A stretch of 64,000 bases of DNA from Oryzias latipes (Eukaryota; Chordata; Actinopteri; Beloniformes; Adrianichthyidae): positions 16,983,494-17,047,493 of the forward strand of contig NC_019881.2 of the NCBI RefSeq assembly GCF_002234675.1. Reading direction: 5' to 3'. Below are positions 23,964 to 37,460 of this stretch, piece after piece; position 1 is the stretch's first letter, and each line of letters opens with the position of its first letter. Position numbers and translations under genes: made by a program. Under the pieces are notes generated by a model. The model worked only from the letters and a program-made list of their open reading frames with translations, did not search any database and was not told the DNA's origin.

Positions 23964-25523
23964 AACTGAAATGCTTGGGATTCATAGGATTATAAATTCA
24001 TTTAGAAACGTTTTACATTTTTCACCCTTCATTTAGCACTTCAAGACAGTGGATGCTCTGTAAATCATTGAGTTAATTTATGATTTGCCCGTCATCTAAG
24101 AAAATCCATACTTTAGTATGCAATTAGTAAACAAACCTGCAAAATAAGATTTGATCTGATGAGACCTAAGAAAATAAATGAACAGAGTTTTGCTTTTCAT
24201 ACCAGATCTCCTTTCCTTTAAAGAAAAAAAAAGCTAAACATTTTTAAGATAAGCACCACATGCTCGTTATTTCTGCCTAGAGAACATTTTGCAAATATTT
24301 TTCTTTGTAAATTAGCTAAAAGTTGTATAAAATAATAACATTTTAAAAGTTAAAAAAAGGACAATCCCTGAATTGCATCATGCATCTGAATGGATGCATA
24401 TCATTTTTGAGGATATTTATGTTTAAACTAAATCAATTAAAGGAATATGTTAATAGTAAAGGGTTGTTGCTGTTATTCCCAATGCAATTGCACCTCCAGT
24501 TGCTGTCATTCTAGATTTAAGATATTTTGACTTGAGTAATTTATGATTTGACGCTTCAGAAATGAACATTTTGCTGCTCTTATTAAGTGCTTCAGTCAGA
24601 TCCCATCCTTCAGCAAACTGCTGTTAGACTGCTGCCTCAAGCTCTGTCAGAGTTATTGCAAAATCCTAATGAAACACTGTCACTCGGCTCATATCCTTAA
24701 ATATATTATGCAGAAACTGTAAAAAAAACAAAACATTTTAAACGTGTCATCTACTTCAAAGATGTTCAAACATCTGCAAAGAACTGTATTTTTCCTTACC
24801 GTTAAGTGAGCTCAATATAATTGTTAGGGCAATGAGCTGGCATTTTGCAGCTGCTGCTGTAACAAAAGTATGAAATTTCAAAATAAAAGTACTGAACTAA
24901 AATATCTCAATGCAAGGTAATTTTATTTAGTGTTCTTATAAAAATATTGTTCCAACTTAACCAACTAACTTGTGTTAGAAATTCTATCCTTTTGGTCATT
25001 TGGTCCTTTAGCTTTGTGGCAGATGGAGAAGTTCAACGCAATGATACGGTGCCATAAAAAAGGGGATGAGTACCAACTGTCTGGTCAGACTGCACACAAA
25101 GGAAATGAAAGGATTTGGGAAAACAAAGAGTGCCTCTTTTTCTTCCAGTCAGCTCAATATCCTCAAGAATCAACCTTGAATATGAACTGGATTATTAGAC
25201 ACATGTTGCAAACATGGAAAATATTGGCCTAAGTATGTTTAAAAAAAAGGAGGCATTGAGGACAAAAAAGAATCCACACACATGAAGCTTAGTTAAAATA
25301 TGATATTATACAGTGGCCCATATTCATGTGGGACAGAAAATATTCTTTATGAGATTCTACAATTAGGAATCATCTCTCAGAGAAACGTATCATTAATAAG
25401 TTGTGCCTAAGATGTTTATTTTTTGTCCTCTATAATTTACATTTATAATGTCACTGCCATGTCAAATACGGTTGTGTAGTATAAATTACAAAAAGTATAA
25501 AACATGAGAGGTGAACAGATCTG

Positions 25524-25876
25524 AAGCCATGTTCACACTACCCCTGGCGGACACTTTTAATGAAAAGTCTATGTAAAGGCATGTACATATAATGCCAGGT
25601 GGAATTATATGATACCAAGTCTTCCATAGCGGAATAAAGCTGTGAAAGAGAAAGCCTGGAAGAGGATTCGCAAGATTTGTAGTGCTTCAACATTTCGCAC
25701 CAGACCTCTTCCAACTTTGGGAGGTGAACATGTGCTGGTAAACAGTAGAAAAAGAAAAAAAGAAAAAGGCCCTCTCTGCTTGTCAAGTGTGAACACCATG
25801 GACTAAATGCGTGTTAAGTAACCTGCATTAAGTGTGCTCTTGAACGCACATCAAATCCCCAGTGTGAATGTGGCTT
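25524..25876 (+). mobile_element. Family B inverted-repeat element with MADF-domain remnant
   Basis: The left end aagccatgttcacactaccc is the inverted match of the right end (cccagtgtgaatgtggctt). The inside aligns with the element at 60303-60870, sharing 'aaaagtctatgtaaa' and 'gaaagcctgga'. Broken frames on + read ELYDTKSS and then RNKAVKEKAWKRI. This fits the MADF pattern (E-L-Y-D, Y-R-x-K, A-W-x-x-I) of transposon DNA-binding proteins. Stops and shifts make it a fossil. Confidence 0.75.
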
Positions 25877-25977
25877 GGTACCTGAATGCCAAGGTGCAAT
25901 ACAGACCAAGGACTGATTAACTAGGAGGATGCAGCTGAGACAAATCAACACAAAGCTGGTTTGAGCGATGTGTGATC

Positions 25978-26121
25978 AGGGCGGCAGTGGTTTAGGCGGT
26001 TGAGCAGGTTGGCCAATGATGGAAGGGATTGACCCCAGTCAACTGTTGTTGTGTTCTTGGGCAAGACACTTCACCCACCCTTCCTCCAGTGTTGCATGTC
26101 CATAGGTGCGTACTGGCAGAC
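25978..26121 (+). mobile_element. tRNA-derived SINE
   Basis: The segment has a pol III-like head ('gcggcagtggtttaggcggttg' shortened here, A-box-like) and a degenerate B box (gggattgaccccag). The typical fish SINE phrase 'cttgggcaagacacttcacc' follows. It runs straight into the (TTG)n tract, which probably grew from its tail. Confidence 0.7.
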
Positions 26122-26331
<210 letters not shown>

Positions 26332-29300
26332 AATACGTAGGTGTGAAATATATGAACATTTGTTCCCTGTGTGCTTGTGTGAGGTCCCTGTATTCTCCAA
26401 TCACTCATATTTAAAGGCACGCAAATATCTGGTTTCAATTTTGAAGAAGGCACAACTCATGAAGGACGATTAAGGAACAAAATGACCTTTTCTAACAATA
26501 AAACTCAGGCGTTCAGTAAGAATTCAAATTTCATATAAAATCACAAAAGGCTGCAATAAATGTTTGCCTTTTTGGGAAAAAACAAACAAAGTTTAAAGTT
26601 AGTCTACAGTACATTTGCCAGTCTCAAGTCAAGTCATTTCATTGTGGGTTTTTCTTCTATTACCAGAGAAGTATCAACAGTTTGTCTAAGTGTGTATTTA
26701 AATCCTGCAGCTTGATTGCAGCTTTAGCTTCTATCTCACGCAATCCATTGTTAAACAACTCAGATTTTTCAATCTCTTTATTTTCCTAAATCATAGCTTT
26801 CCATAGGATACAGCTGCACGCACAGATGTTTGCTGTCCACAGGGCACTCAAGCTGCATTTTTATAAAACAAATGTCTTCTGTTCTTTTTCTACTTTGTGC
26901 TCTAGGTTGGTAATTGCTCACCAACAGCTACAATGGCTCCCATCATTTAAAAAAAATCCATGCATGTTCATTTCATTTGTCTTTTCTCTGTGTGGGTCTG
27001 TACTGCCAGGCTGTTTTGCAACTTTTGCAATATCCGTTTTATTTATTAGGCTTCAGAATGCAAATTTGTTCTGGCTGGGTTCAAAATGTTCCAAACTTTC
27101 AGCTCCAAAGGAGTCAGTCAGCACTGAGGCAATAAGTCCTGAAAGCCTTGTATAACCTTGTGTACCAAAACGCTGCTCGGTTCTTTTTCATCTTTTGTTT
27201 TGTTTCATTTCCTCCTAAAAACACTTCAGCGCCTTGGATAAAGCATTCATGCAGATGGACAAAATGAAAATGTTAATTGCTGCATTATGAGCCCAAATAT
27301 TTCATTCTCTCCCTTGTTTCGTTTCCCTGCATACATTCCCACTAATTGTTCAGTTATTGTCATTATTTTACAAAAATACATGTTTTGACAAGTAATTAAA
27401 AATCAGACTTGAACAATCCCATGAAAAATACTAGAAAATACGGTCTGAAAATTGATTTCCACAGCATTTCCTTGAAGAACAGAGCAAGAAGTAAAGCAAA
27501 CAGATGGGATTCCTCAACACTGATTATCACATGAATAAGTATTTCCACAAAAACTCACTTAGATTCCTCCATTAAAGGTCAGTCTCACAGTGTTGCCAAA
27601 CCGGAATCCAAATGTTAGCTTGTCACTGTCATCCTGTGTGCCTCTATTCTCTATTTGTGTGTCTTGGTCAGTTTGTATACAATGGCACACTGTGTGGGTG
27701 TGTGGTTTGTTTAATTCATCACAGCTGATACACTTGGGAATATCTGCTCCATTGTTGAGATCCTTGTGTGTATTTCACTTTCAGGAACATTTAAAAATAC
27801 AGTTTTGTTGCCAGATTTACACAAATTTTACTAGCAAACTAGCCCGTCTTTGACTAAGAAAATTACCAGTATTTGTAGGAACCAAGTTTGGTTGCAAAAC
27901 ATTTGGAAACAATTAACAAAAAGCCTCGCTTAACGCCAATTCATATAAAATTCCTCCCTAGAAAATGAACCCACAAAACTCCATTTTCTATGGCTGTTTC
28001 ATCATTTTCCATCTGGACATACAGTTGCATGCAGGCGAAAACACATATGCACTGATTCTGAATGAAAATCCTCTCAGTTTATTACAGTAAAGTTGGCTAG
28101 TTTTGACCACAACAACATGGTGAGACATTTTAAATGCGAGAACAAGATTTGACTTGACAAGTTTGAAAGCCGCAAAGTACAGTAGAAACCTTTAAGCAGA
28201 TGTGTCAAACCTCTGCACTAACTTTGAACTGAATAAAATGTCCAAAAGCTTCAGATGTTTGTAAGGAAAACACCATTAAAGTAATGATTGTTATAGGCTG
28301 CGAATTATTAGATCATGGTCAAATTAGATAAAAATGAATGAAATATAAAACTTTTCCCCAAACCTGCTAACATGCAGGAGTACTAGTATGACGGAGATGG
28401 AAAGATGCCTAACAAGGCTCATGTTTCAGTTGTAAGACCACGACCCGAAATGGTCATGTCTGATAATTTAGCAACAACGTTTATAATTAGTAATCCAGAG
28501 TAATCAACATAGAATCAAAAGGGGGGAAATAGGTTTTCAGTTACCCTTTGAGTTTGCTGGAGAATCCAAAATATGCGGCAAATGAGCTGCTTGCTTTTTG
28601 TTTTTTTAAAGAAGCTCACAGTGGATCCTTGATGAACTGCTTTTCAAATAGTTTTGTTTGAGCTTCAATCTGGAAGTTAAATGGCAGTTGCTTGGTGGGA
28701 GCCAGTTCAGAGCACCAATGCTTTAAGTTTCAGTATGCACCGCTAACTGTCTATGAGAACTGGAATGAGTGACCTCTCCCCCCTGACATTCCAAACAGGA
28801 AGGACGTACTGGCTCCAAGATGCCAAAATCCCAGAGACTTCTATCCCAGACATCAAATGATTTAAACTGCTAAATAGAAGCCTATAAGACAGCCTTTGTC
28901 AAAATATTTAAAATTTATTCACTTCTGTGAAGTCTTTGGTTTCTAATCATCAATAGTTTTTGAAGTAGAAATGATAAAACAGGTTTTTTGTGCAAAATTT
29001 TGTTTTAATAAAATAAGGATATCAGCAATAGAAGAATGCTAGTGGAAAAAATGACTATCATTTCAAAGTTTAAGAACTCTAAATGAGATATAATTCATTT
29101 AAAACACAGCCATCATTTTATTTACTGGAGTCAGCCATGTCCACTCACCCTGTTTAAACATCAGTGCCTGCCTCATTTTGCTTCAGGGTGTCATTTACTG
29201 ACTTTAGTCATCTCGTTTTGTTTTTGCAATGCAATTGGGTTGGTTGAAAAGTAAGTAGTCAGAGTTAAAGAAATGGTTGTTTTGACAGTTCTTAAAGTGC

Positions 29301-31110
29301 TCAGAGGAGACCAAAGAATTCTAGAGATGGAAGGATAGTGATGATAGACGACTAACATAACTAAAGGGCTGATAGTTATCCTGCAGTTCAGAAAATGTTG
29401 TTTTTTATGTGTGTGATGAGAAATGAATTCAGTTAGGTGCAGGTTAGAGTAAAGACAATTCTAAAAAAGTCATTCATAACATTTTCATTTTACACAAAAA
29501 CATTATATAAGCCTAGAGATGTAATACAAGAATATACATTTCAAATCTCATCTAAAAAAATATGGTGCAATGCCAGCTGGAAATTTAAAAATATGTCTTT
29601 TAATTTTTTTGTATCCAAGTTTGTATAACAAAAACTTTTAGCATCATCTTTAATTTAATGGATAAATATATAAGACACATGAAATTCTTTGTTTCTCAGC
29701 TTTGAGATAGAAATTCGGATGCAATGAGTGAATATATTTTTTAACCATTTTAACCAGTATTTTTAACCATATGTCTATGCAGTAAGTATTTTTAACCATT
29801 TTTAACCAAGCATATTTTTTGATCCAGGTGAACTCAGCAGCTGCAAGATTCATTTTTTACCCGTTAAAGGTGGATGCTGAAGCAAAACCTATGCTCAAAA
29901 ATGTAAGAAAACATTTGCAGAATTGCCTTTTTGTCCCTTTTATTAACCCCAAATGTACTTGTCCTTATTCATTTTTTTTCTCTTTCAGTGTCTTTTCAAA
30001 AAGTCTGTTGCAACACACTTCTGGACATTACATGTGTGGGCTGCCCTTTGCCTTCTGCTGGGAAGTGCACTCAAGTTTGAAAAGTAAAAGCTCGGCAGGA
30101 TAAAACGTAATCTCCTTCTAGTGTTGATCTTTTAACTATCTTAAGGAGAAGGAAATGGTCCCAGTTGGAGTCCGTCTTCCAAAGATTCCTGTTTTCATCA
30201 TAAAAGTTATGGCATAAAAAAGAGTGAAAGATTTGCAGTTTGGAGGTAAACCACAATTCCAAACTAATGACCAAGAACTGAGTCATCAGTGGGGCTGCCA
30301 GTTATACACATTTACAAAAACAGGCAAGCAGTCCTGTTGACGGACTCGGAATCAAACCAAAAGCTTTGGTCTATTGAAACCAAAGAACATTCAGCCTGAT
30401 CACTTCTTCGATTTTTGCATTTATGTTAAACTTCTTGGCATTAATCATAACTGCTATTTGCGACCATCTAAAAAGAAAACCTGTAAAACCACCAAGTGTC
30501 ACCCCACTTCTACTGTGCTTTGGGCTTCATCAAACACCAGATTCTGCAGCGTTTTAGGTTAATTTCTGCCAAATTTACTACTTCTTATCATATTAAAAAC
30601 CAACAATCACACTTCAATGGCAAAATAGATTTAGCTTTAGTTGCAGATCAGCTTAGAACATCTCCATTGAATCAACATTGGTGTTACAGCTTCACAATAA
30701 AAGACTTGACCTCAGGGAACTACTGATAAAATAAAGGAAAACATTTTTTGTATGACATTTGTAAAGTAGTATTTTTCCAAAAAAACACAAGAGCAGGCTC
30801 CAGGATCTCAGAATCTCCAGATATTCTGTAAATTGACAGTTTAGGGAAATTATCACCTAAAAAATTGTTTTTTCATTATCTTCTCATACACTACTGCTGT
30901 GTTATTTTAAGTTTGCCATACCCCATTTATACGTATAACAACACGTATATTTGCCCTTACTGGCATCCAAGCAGCTGTTACAAGGGAAGTGTTAGGGTAT
31001 TTTTACCAAACAAAGCAGGAATTAGCTTTTTATTTAGCAGAGAAAAAGGGAGACAAGGTATATTTAAAAAATGTTGACCATAATTACTACTTTTCAATAT
31101 AATTTTTCCA
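26332..31110. other. Intergenic, no gene seen
   Basis: Long AT-rich stretch without convincing exons. A cluster of short 'ttttaaccatt' repeats occurs at about 29740-29812. No strong inverted repeats noted. Confidence 0.4.
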
Positions 31111-31708
31111 TTATTTTTGGACTCCTGACTGTAGAAGAAGCAAAACAAAGTTGAGTTGGACATGAATTATTTTTTTCATGAAGGTGGGCATCACTTTTAT
31201 TTGATTCTCCTTTGTTTCAACCCAAATGAATGTTAAATCAGACAGAGCCCATCTGAACTCATGGCTGCCGGTGGAAGTTTTGGATACGGCAAAAGTTAAA
31301 CTTTTTGTGACCTCATGCAGTCGTTTGAAACGCTCAGAGGCGCTGGGCATCCCGCAAAGCTGATAAATGAAGTCTGGCTCTGTGAAGGTCAAAAAAACAA
31401 AGACCCCACTTGTGGGAGATGAGATCCAGCCAACTTTTGACTGTCCGCTGAGGCTCACAGAAGGTTTTATTTTAAAGCAGCCCAATTCAATTGAGTTGTG
31501 CTGAAGCAGTTGGTGACCAGGCAGCAACAGTTGGTGTCAGGGTATCAAGTACATGAGTTTTATCCGCTTGGCATTGATGGTTTAAAAATTTCCCTTTTTT
31601 ACACTTGACAGACAACTCATAAACACCCTCCAACATCTGGCTTTTGTCATCGCCAAGAAAGCAACATTTACATCGACTCCATCCTCCTTTAACTACACAG
31701 TTGTCCAC
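31111..31708 (-). pseudogene. Unrecognised minus-strand frames, possible exon or decayed gene
   Basis: On the minus strand, a strong acceptor-like sequence (ttacctctttttgcag) leads into a frame of about 73 codons with Cys clusters (NCVVKGGW, CKCC, VKCKKGKF, HQC). A second open frame of 138 codons overlaps its end in another phase, down to 31111. Together they cover about 600 bases, which is long for chance in AT-rich DNA. They could be one frameshifted or two-exon gene. No domain is recognised and no upstream exon with a signal peptide was found. Confidence 0.25.
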
Positions 31709-32206
31709 TGCAAAAAGAGGTAACACAAAGATAAGAAAACAGCACTAATCTTGGGAAGAAAATGACTGAAAAGCAGAAAAATCTTTTTTCCTTAACCAGA
31801 AATTTTATAAGATATCAAAATCCAGAAACATGGGGTTTCACACAAGAATTCAAAAAGGAAACATAAACTAAAAAGGTTAACTGTTAGATAGAACTACTTA
31901 AAATTGAATATTTTATAGCCAAATGAGTCATTTTATGCCAGTTCTAAGCACATAGTTGATATTTTTTGAGGTTTTATATACCAGTTTGCTCCCCCACTGC
32001 TCTGTGTAGCTGCCATGCTAGGTGAAAAAGTGAAAGGATTTGCTTAACTGTTTTGTTCTGAAATTACAGCAGTATTTCACAATAGCCACGAGGGACATAC
32101 ATCAGAACGTTGAGCCAAATTGTATTTTGTGCTCATGTCATGCCTTCTAAGATGTGTGGTTTCTTTCTGGTTTTGGCTGCCCCAGGGATAAAGTGTCATT
32201 TAAAGG

Positions 32207-32822
32207 CCCACAATGAAGATTATGATTTTTGTTGGGTTTTCTTTTTACATGTTCTTGTGAAATTTTTCTCATGGTGGAGGACCTATGAAGAAAACTAGGA
32301 TTCAATTTGCATTTCTGCGTATTTATTAGTGGATTCAAATTGTTGTGAATCAGGAGCAGACAGAAAAACGCTGTTGGAAAAAAGTAGATGTGACGTAGCT
32401 GCTACAGTCGGTAGACAACAAGCTCCTTGCTCCGCTCTATTCCAATGCATCAACTTGCAAACAAATAGATCCGTAAACGTCTTCATTTTCCTCGTCTGAG
32501 CTGCATCTTGCTTAAAACTATACGGCAGGATGGCGCTTATATTCCTCGCCATTTTTGGTGCATTGGTAGTATTAGGTCGAGGTGTGAGAAGTTTTAGCTA
32601 GCAGGAGGGAGTCTAAACAGTGAGATGATGGGAAGTGGGGGTGGCCTTGCTCCACATCCCACCCACACTTTAGAATTTCAAATGAACTACTGCCGTTCTG
32701 AAGAAACTATGTCCTAGAAAATGCCCGTTTTTTGTTTGTTTTTTTGGCTAAAAACTGCATAATTATAATTAAAAGACTACTTGGAACGCTTTTGCAACAG
32801 ATCAAAAGATGATCGAAGTGGG
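32207..32822 (+). mobile_element. Family A element, near full length
   Basis: It runs from 'cccacaatgaagat' to 'agatgatcgaagtggg', so both terminal motifs are present. The minus strand keeps a remnant frame starting with ARNISAILPYSFK. It lies about 0.5 kb upstream of the presumed decorin first exon. Confidence 0.85.
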
Positions 32823-33259
32823 AAAAATCATTATTTAGGGTTTTGCATAATTGTCCAATGTTAAGATTCTTCACTGCAGATGGAAAACAAACCAAAGAAA
32901 AGGCCAAGAATGTGAGACTTCCACCTCCCACATAGCCCCCCTCGGAGCACCTCCTCCACTGTTTTTGTCTTAAACAAAATCCAATAGATTCAGGATCTTT
33001 GAGGCAGTGTAAACAATCCTAATCAAAATGTGGGAAAGGAGTCAAAACCAAGGGCTGGATTTTACCAGAAAGGAGGCATCAACGTTAAGAGTCTGTGTGT
33101 GTGTTTGCTTGGAATAGTCAGTATTGAGTCTGATGAATGACAGCAGCTGAAAGAAGGAGAAGCAGAATGTGTGTGTGCAAAGCTCCACAGGACCTATCAT
33201 TACCAGATGTCACAGTGAGGGTTTCTGCCAGCCCAAACGCTGCCTTCTACCCCTAAACT

Positions 33260-33333
33260 CTTGTTCCTTCCCTTACTCTCATCCTCTCTGCTCTCCCCTC
33301 TCTTTTTTTCCTCCCCCCTTTTGCCGTTTCCAG
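33260..33333 (+). promoter_or_regulatory. Pyrimidine-rich tract upstream of decorin
   Basis: An almost purine-free + strand tract with C and T blocks, ending in ttttgccgtttccag. It can be the polypyrimidine tract of an acceptor at 33333 or a promoter element. A homopurine-homopyrimidine region that controls transcription is known from the human decorin promoter. A second such tract lies at 33410-33485. Confidence 0.35.
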
Positions 33334-33633
33334 CTGTTTTTGGAGTGGAGAATGAGGCGAGTCCTCCACCAATTGTCTGGGTGCTGAGAGGTTGCTCGGC
33401 GGTTGGACCCCACCTTCCTTCGGTCTTTCTCTCTGCTGTGTCCCGTCTCTCCCTTCCTCTTGTGTGCAGCAGTTTCTCCTCCCCTTGCTGTGAGAGAACA
33501 CACCTGCTCGATTTTGGCAGAGTCCAATTACCTCGTGGGCCTTCTCAGTCTCATCCTCACAGCTCCAGTGGATTTCGGGAGTCAAAGCTCATTTCAACAG
33601 CTTCAACTCTCTTCGTCCATCCTCTGAGAACAG
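33334..33633 (+). other. dcn: Possible 5' untranslated exon of decorin
   Basis: The segment ends in a consensus donor (gagaacag|gttagt after 33633). It is GC-richer than its surroundings and lies 7.2 kb before the first coding exon, a reasonable distance for decorin. Several overlapping frames occur but none is convincing as protein. Needs transcript support. Confidence 0.3.
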
Positions 33634-36000
33634 GTTAGTCACAACCTAATCACTGAAATATAAAGTATATGATTACCAATGTGTTGTTCTATCTTTACTT
33701 TCCTGTCATTAAATCTCACTAAAAGTCTTTATGTAGTGGTTAAAACGTTTGCTTTAGTGAATATTAAAAAAAAAAAAACTTGTGTGCATCCACATGTTAA
33801 AGTTCCCCTTTCCATGGTGTCGTAATGTTCCAAACATGTTTCCAAGTTTTTTTCCCATCGCACTCTTTGTGATGAGAGACCCTAATCAGTCCAGTCTGCA
33901 CACAGAGCAGAGAAAAAAAGAGCAGCGGCTGAGGAAGGGGGTGTGGTAGTGTTGTTCATGCTGGTACCTTGCTTCTGCCACACAAAATTTAGTCTTTTGG
34001 TGCACCTTTTGCTGTCAAATGCAGCTTAATGTTTGCTTTCATTTAACAGAATTTTTATTGCTTTTTTATGTGCAAATGCATGAGCTTAATCATAAGAAAT
34101 TGATGGTTTTCTTCCTCATCATTCATCAGGAATGTGGCTTTTCTATGCATTTTAGCCATTTCCTGTTATCATATCCGACTTTTTATCTTTGCCTTTGAAT
34201 ATTTTGACTGACTTATTGACATATGAGGGGAATAAGTTAAGGTTTCTGTTTCTTTAAATACGTTACTCTCCCTGAAACAAGAGAATCTTCTTATCTGCCT
34301 GTTGAGTGGCTCATTTATTTTTTCAGGTTGATCTCTGTCCAAAGTTGCATTTGCTGCTGTTTTTGTTGTTTATCTCAGAAATAAAACAGCATCCAAATTG
34401 CTTGGGGCAACTTAAAGTAAGACCCTTTGAAGAGGAGGTGAAGGAATGGCTGTACCTGGCACGCACAGCGTCATTAATCCTGTAATGGTACCGCTTCCTC
34501 AATCAAAGGGAGGTCTGATGGCTTCTCGGCAAGCCGCTACAGAACTTTGAGCCAAATCATTACATGCTTTTAGCCAGCAGGAACAAAAAAGAAAAGCTTA
34601 ATATGGCTCAGCTGCTCTAACCAAACTAAACAAGGAAGGGGAAAAAACCAAAAAGGCGGACAAAAATGGTGTTGCTTTCTATAATATCCACTGTGGAGCT
34701 TTAAAAAAACATCAGAAGTGGTCGCTTTTTGAAACTCAGGGAACAGTGACTGGAAGGTTGGGGAGTTCAAAGTTTTCAGTTGCACTCAGGGGGCGGCAGA
34801 GTTTTTTTTTCTCCATCTGGACTTTGAATCTAAAAGTCAAAAAGAGCAAAAGGACAATTGAATTGAGTGGCCATCAGCCATGAAGACTCCACTAGCTCAA
34901 TTTGCTCTCAGGTCCCTCCACATTTCTGACTTTCGAGTCAAAGGTAATCCTCTGAGCTACAGTGCGGGAGGAAGGCAGCGCAGAATGGAAATGGAAAGAG
35001 AAGAAAAGGAGGAGAGGTTGAGCAGTTGGTCCACGTCTGTGCAGGACAGACTGCTGATAATGGGACTGAGGTTTGTGGCAGGCCAACAGCTCTTCTCATG
35101 AAACAGCTGAACCGCGGTATAACCGCTCCCTTGGTGTGACTGCAACCAACCAGCATGCTTCACAGACTGTAAAAGCGATCGATCTCAACATTGTTTCTGC
35201 TCAAAAAACTAAATTGATTGGATTGTGGCAGTCAAAAGTGGACTCCTGAGCCAAAAACATTCCATGTAGACTTATTTGCTCACATTACAAGAAGCCTTCA
35301 GCAGCAGAACTGCTGCTTTAGCTGCATATTTTTAACTTTCCATGCTCTCGTTTACAAGATTGCTCAATTGTGCTCGAGGAATTCAGGGAAAATGATGAAT
35401 CCCAAATAGCTTTCAGACAACAAAAGGTTTTTTTCTGAAAAACTGAAGTATTGTTGATTCAATTTAGTGGGCGTGGTGATAGCGTTCATTTGCTGATGGG
35501 TTGAAAAAGGCCACACATGTTTTAAATGTCCTATGGCCTTGTAAATACCTTTCGGTGATTAATTGCCCGCAGACGCTCTGCAGAGGCAGATCCATGTAGG
35601 AGCAGCTTTACAGGAAAGCCAAAAGAACATTGACAAATGGAGGTTGGTATTTAATGTCTGCTTTTTACCATTTTTCCTCATCAAGGCCAGTGAAACTTCT
35701 CAAGCTCAAGTATGCTGCAGCAGTTTTTCAGAGTCTGGTCCTCTTGCAAATTGGTCTCCTGCGCTTTTTGCAAAGGCAGCAACAAAGCAAAAGAGGAAAA
35801 AGTGACAAAGCAAAGACGGCGAAATTGCTTCGCACTCTTGCAGGAGCTCCACTTCCTGTCTGGGAACCATTAGTCATGCTCAGGCCAGATTTGAGGGGAG
35901 ACACGTAGAATGAAGGTTGAGCGTAAAAGAATTTAAGAGATTGGACGACTGATGAGCATGGAGCTGTCAGAAACTCTTACTTGGTAAAAAGTAATACACT
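33634..36000. other. Decorin upstream region or first intron, no coding gene seen
   Basis: Short frames occur (for example 34880-35101) but lack domains and clear splice signals. No strong repeats were seen. Confidence 0.4.
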
Positions 36001-36190
36001 TAAAATGTATTTTATTATGTATAACAAGTAAACTGCATGTAGTGTAGGAAGTACACTAACTGAATACTTCTTTGGACTAAATTGGAACATTTTACAATAT
36101 ATATACCGTACATAGTAAGTAAACTTCAAGGATACTACCTCACTTAGTACAAACTACTTGTAGTACACTTAAATAGACCACTTTTTGCTG
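36000..36190. repeat. Interspersed repeat rich in 'agtacact' motifs
   Basis: Many variants of 'aagtacactaa' and 'tagtacactta' occur on both strands, giving local inverted repeats. This resembles short non-autonomous elements common in fish. The ends are not defined. Confidence 0.4.
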
Positions 36191-37460
36191 GGGGCTGGTC
36201 AACCATCAGACAATTCACAGCTGAGAAGAATGAGGAGAGAAACAGGAGCTTGTCTGTTTACATGTTGCAACTTTTTCTCGTTTAGGGCTCTGTTTAGTTG
36301 CATCCTTTCAAAAACAGACTTTGGTTTTCTCTAATGTCCTTTGAGGCATTGCTTGCTTGAGACCTAAGATAGCAGTTTGTCATAAAATGCAAATGATGAT
36401 AAGAGAATATTCATTTTATCTAAATTTGTTTTGACTCGTTTGACTCGAATAATGACTAAGTAGTAGTAATTCTAGTAATTTTTTTGAACAATATTTGATC
36501 ATCTTCAAAACAACATAGTCTGTATTACTGATAATTACAATAATCCAGATTAGAAACATTGATTACCCTTTACTTCTATTAATGTGACCATTTCAGATAA
36601 ACTATTGACCTGAAACTATGTCTGAAAACTTGCACAACTGTTCCAGCTTTTCAGTTCATTCCCCTTCACTTTTTACAGTCCATTCTTACCAATGGCTGCT
36701 TTAAGTTTGGAGATTTATGCCAACCATGCACATTTATGCACATGATCCTAATGTAAAAGACTGATTGTGTTCTCATTATTTTACTTTTGCTCTTTGAATC
36801 CAATTTAAATCCTTTAAATCCAAAACACATAAAAAGTAATGACTGCTTTCAGTGTTTTTCCATCTTCTGTCTTCTAAATTACAAACTGTGGGTTAGACAT
36901 TTTCATGGGAAAAAAGGTTACATTTCTAACTTGATGTGTTTCCAAAAAAATAAAAAACAAATAACCAAGAACACACATTAATGGTTGTATCCCATAAGAA
37001 AGTCACATTGGCTTTGAAATCCACATACTGATGCTGCAGAGGTGTGCGTTTCCTCGCTCCATTCATGTTACAGCTTGATGCTTTGCTGCACTTGCATACA
37101 GGTGTTTGGCTTGATGAGCCAGCGTGGAACTATAGCCTGTCAGGTGATCTGCATGAGGAAGTGAATGCGTTATAAGACATATCTGAGCAGACAAGAAGTG
37201 ATGCCTGAAGCAGAGATTAATGCATGTCTCTTTTTAGTTTTGACGCTTGGGTGAGCCCTTGGGTCCTTGCATATTATTAAGTTCCCATATTCTATTCATA
37301 TGAAATCCTAAATTAGCTCAATGTTCAACCTTTGGCCTAATTCAAAATTTGCAATATCAAATTAAGTTTACTAAAAAGATGTGTAACCAAATAGTAGTAC
37401 CGCCCCAACAATAATTCTCATTCAACTCTTCTTGCAGAAGAGATGCAGCCTTTTAAAATT

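Noticed and set aside
33169-33638. Coding frames on both strands near 33.2-33.6 kb
   Set aside because: They overlap each other, are composition-driven (Ser/Pro/Leu or Arg/Glu) and fit an untranslated exon better.
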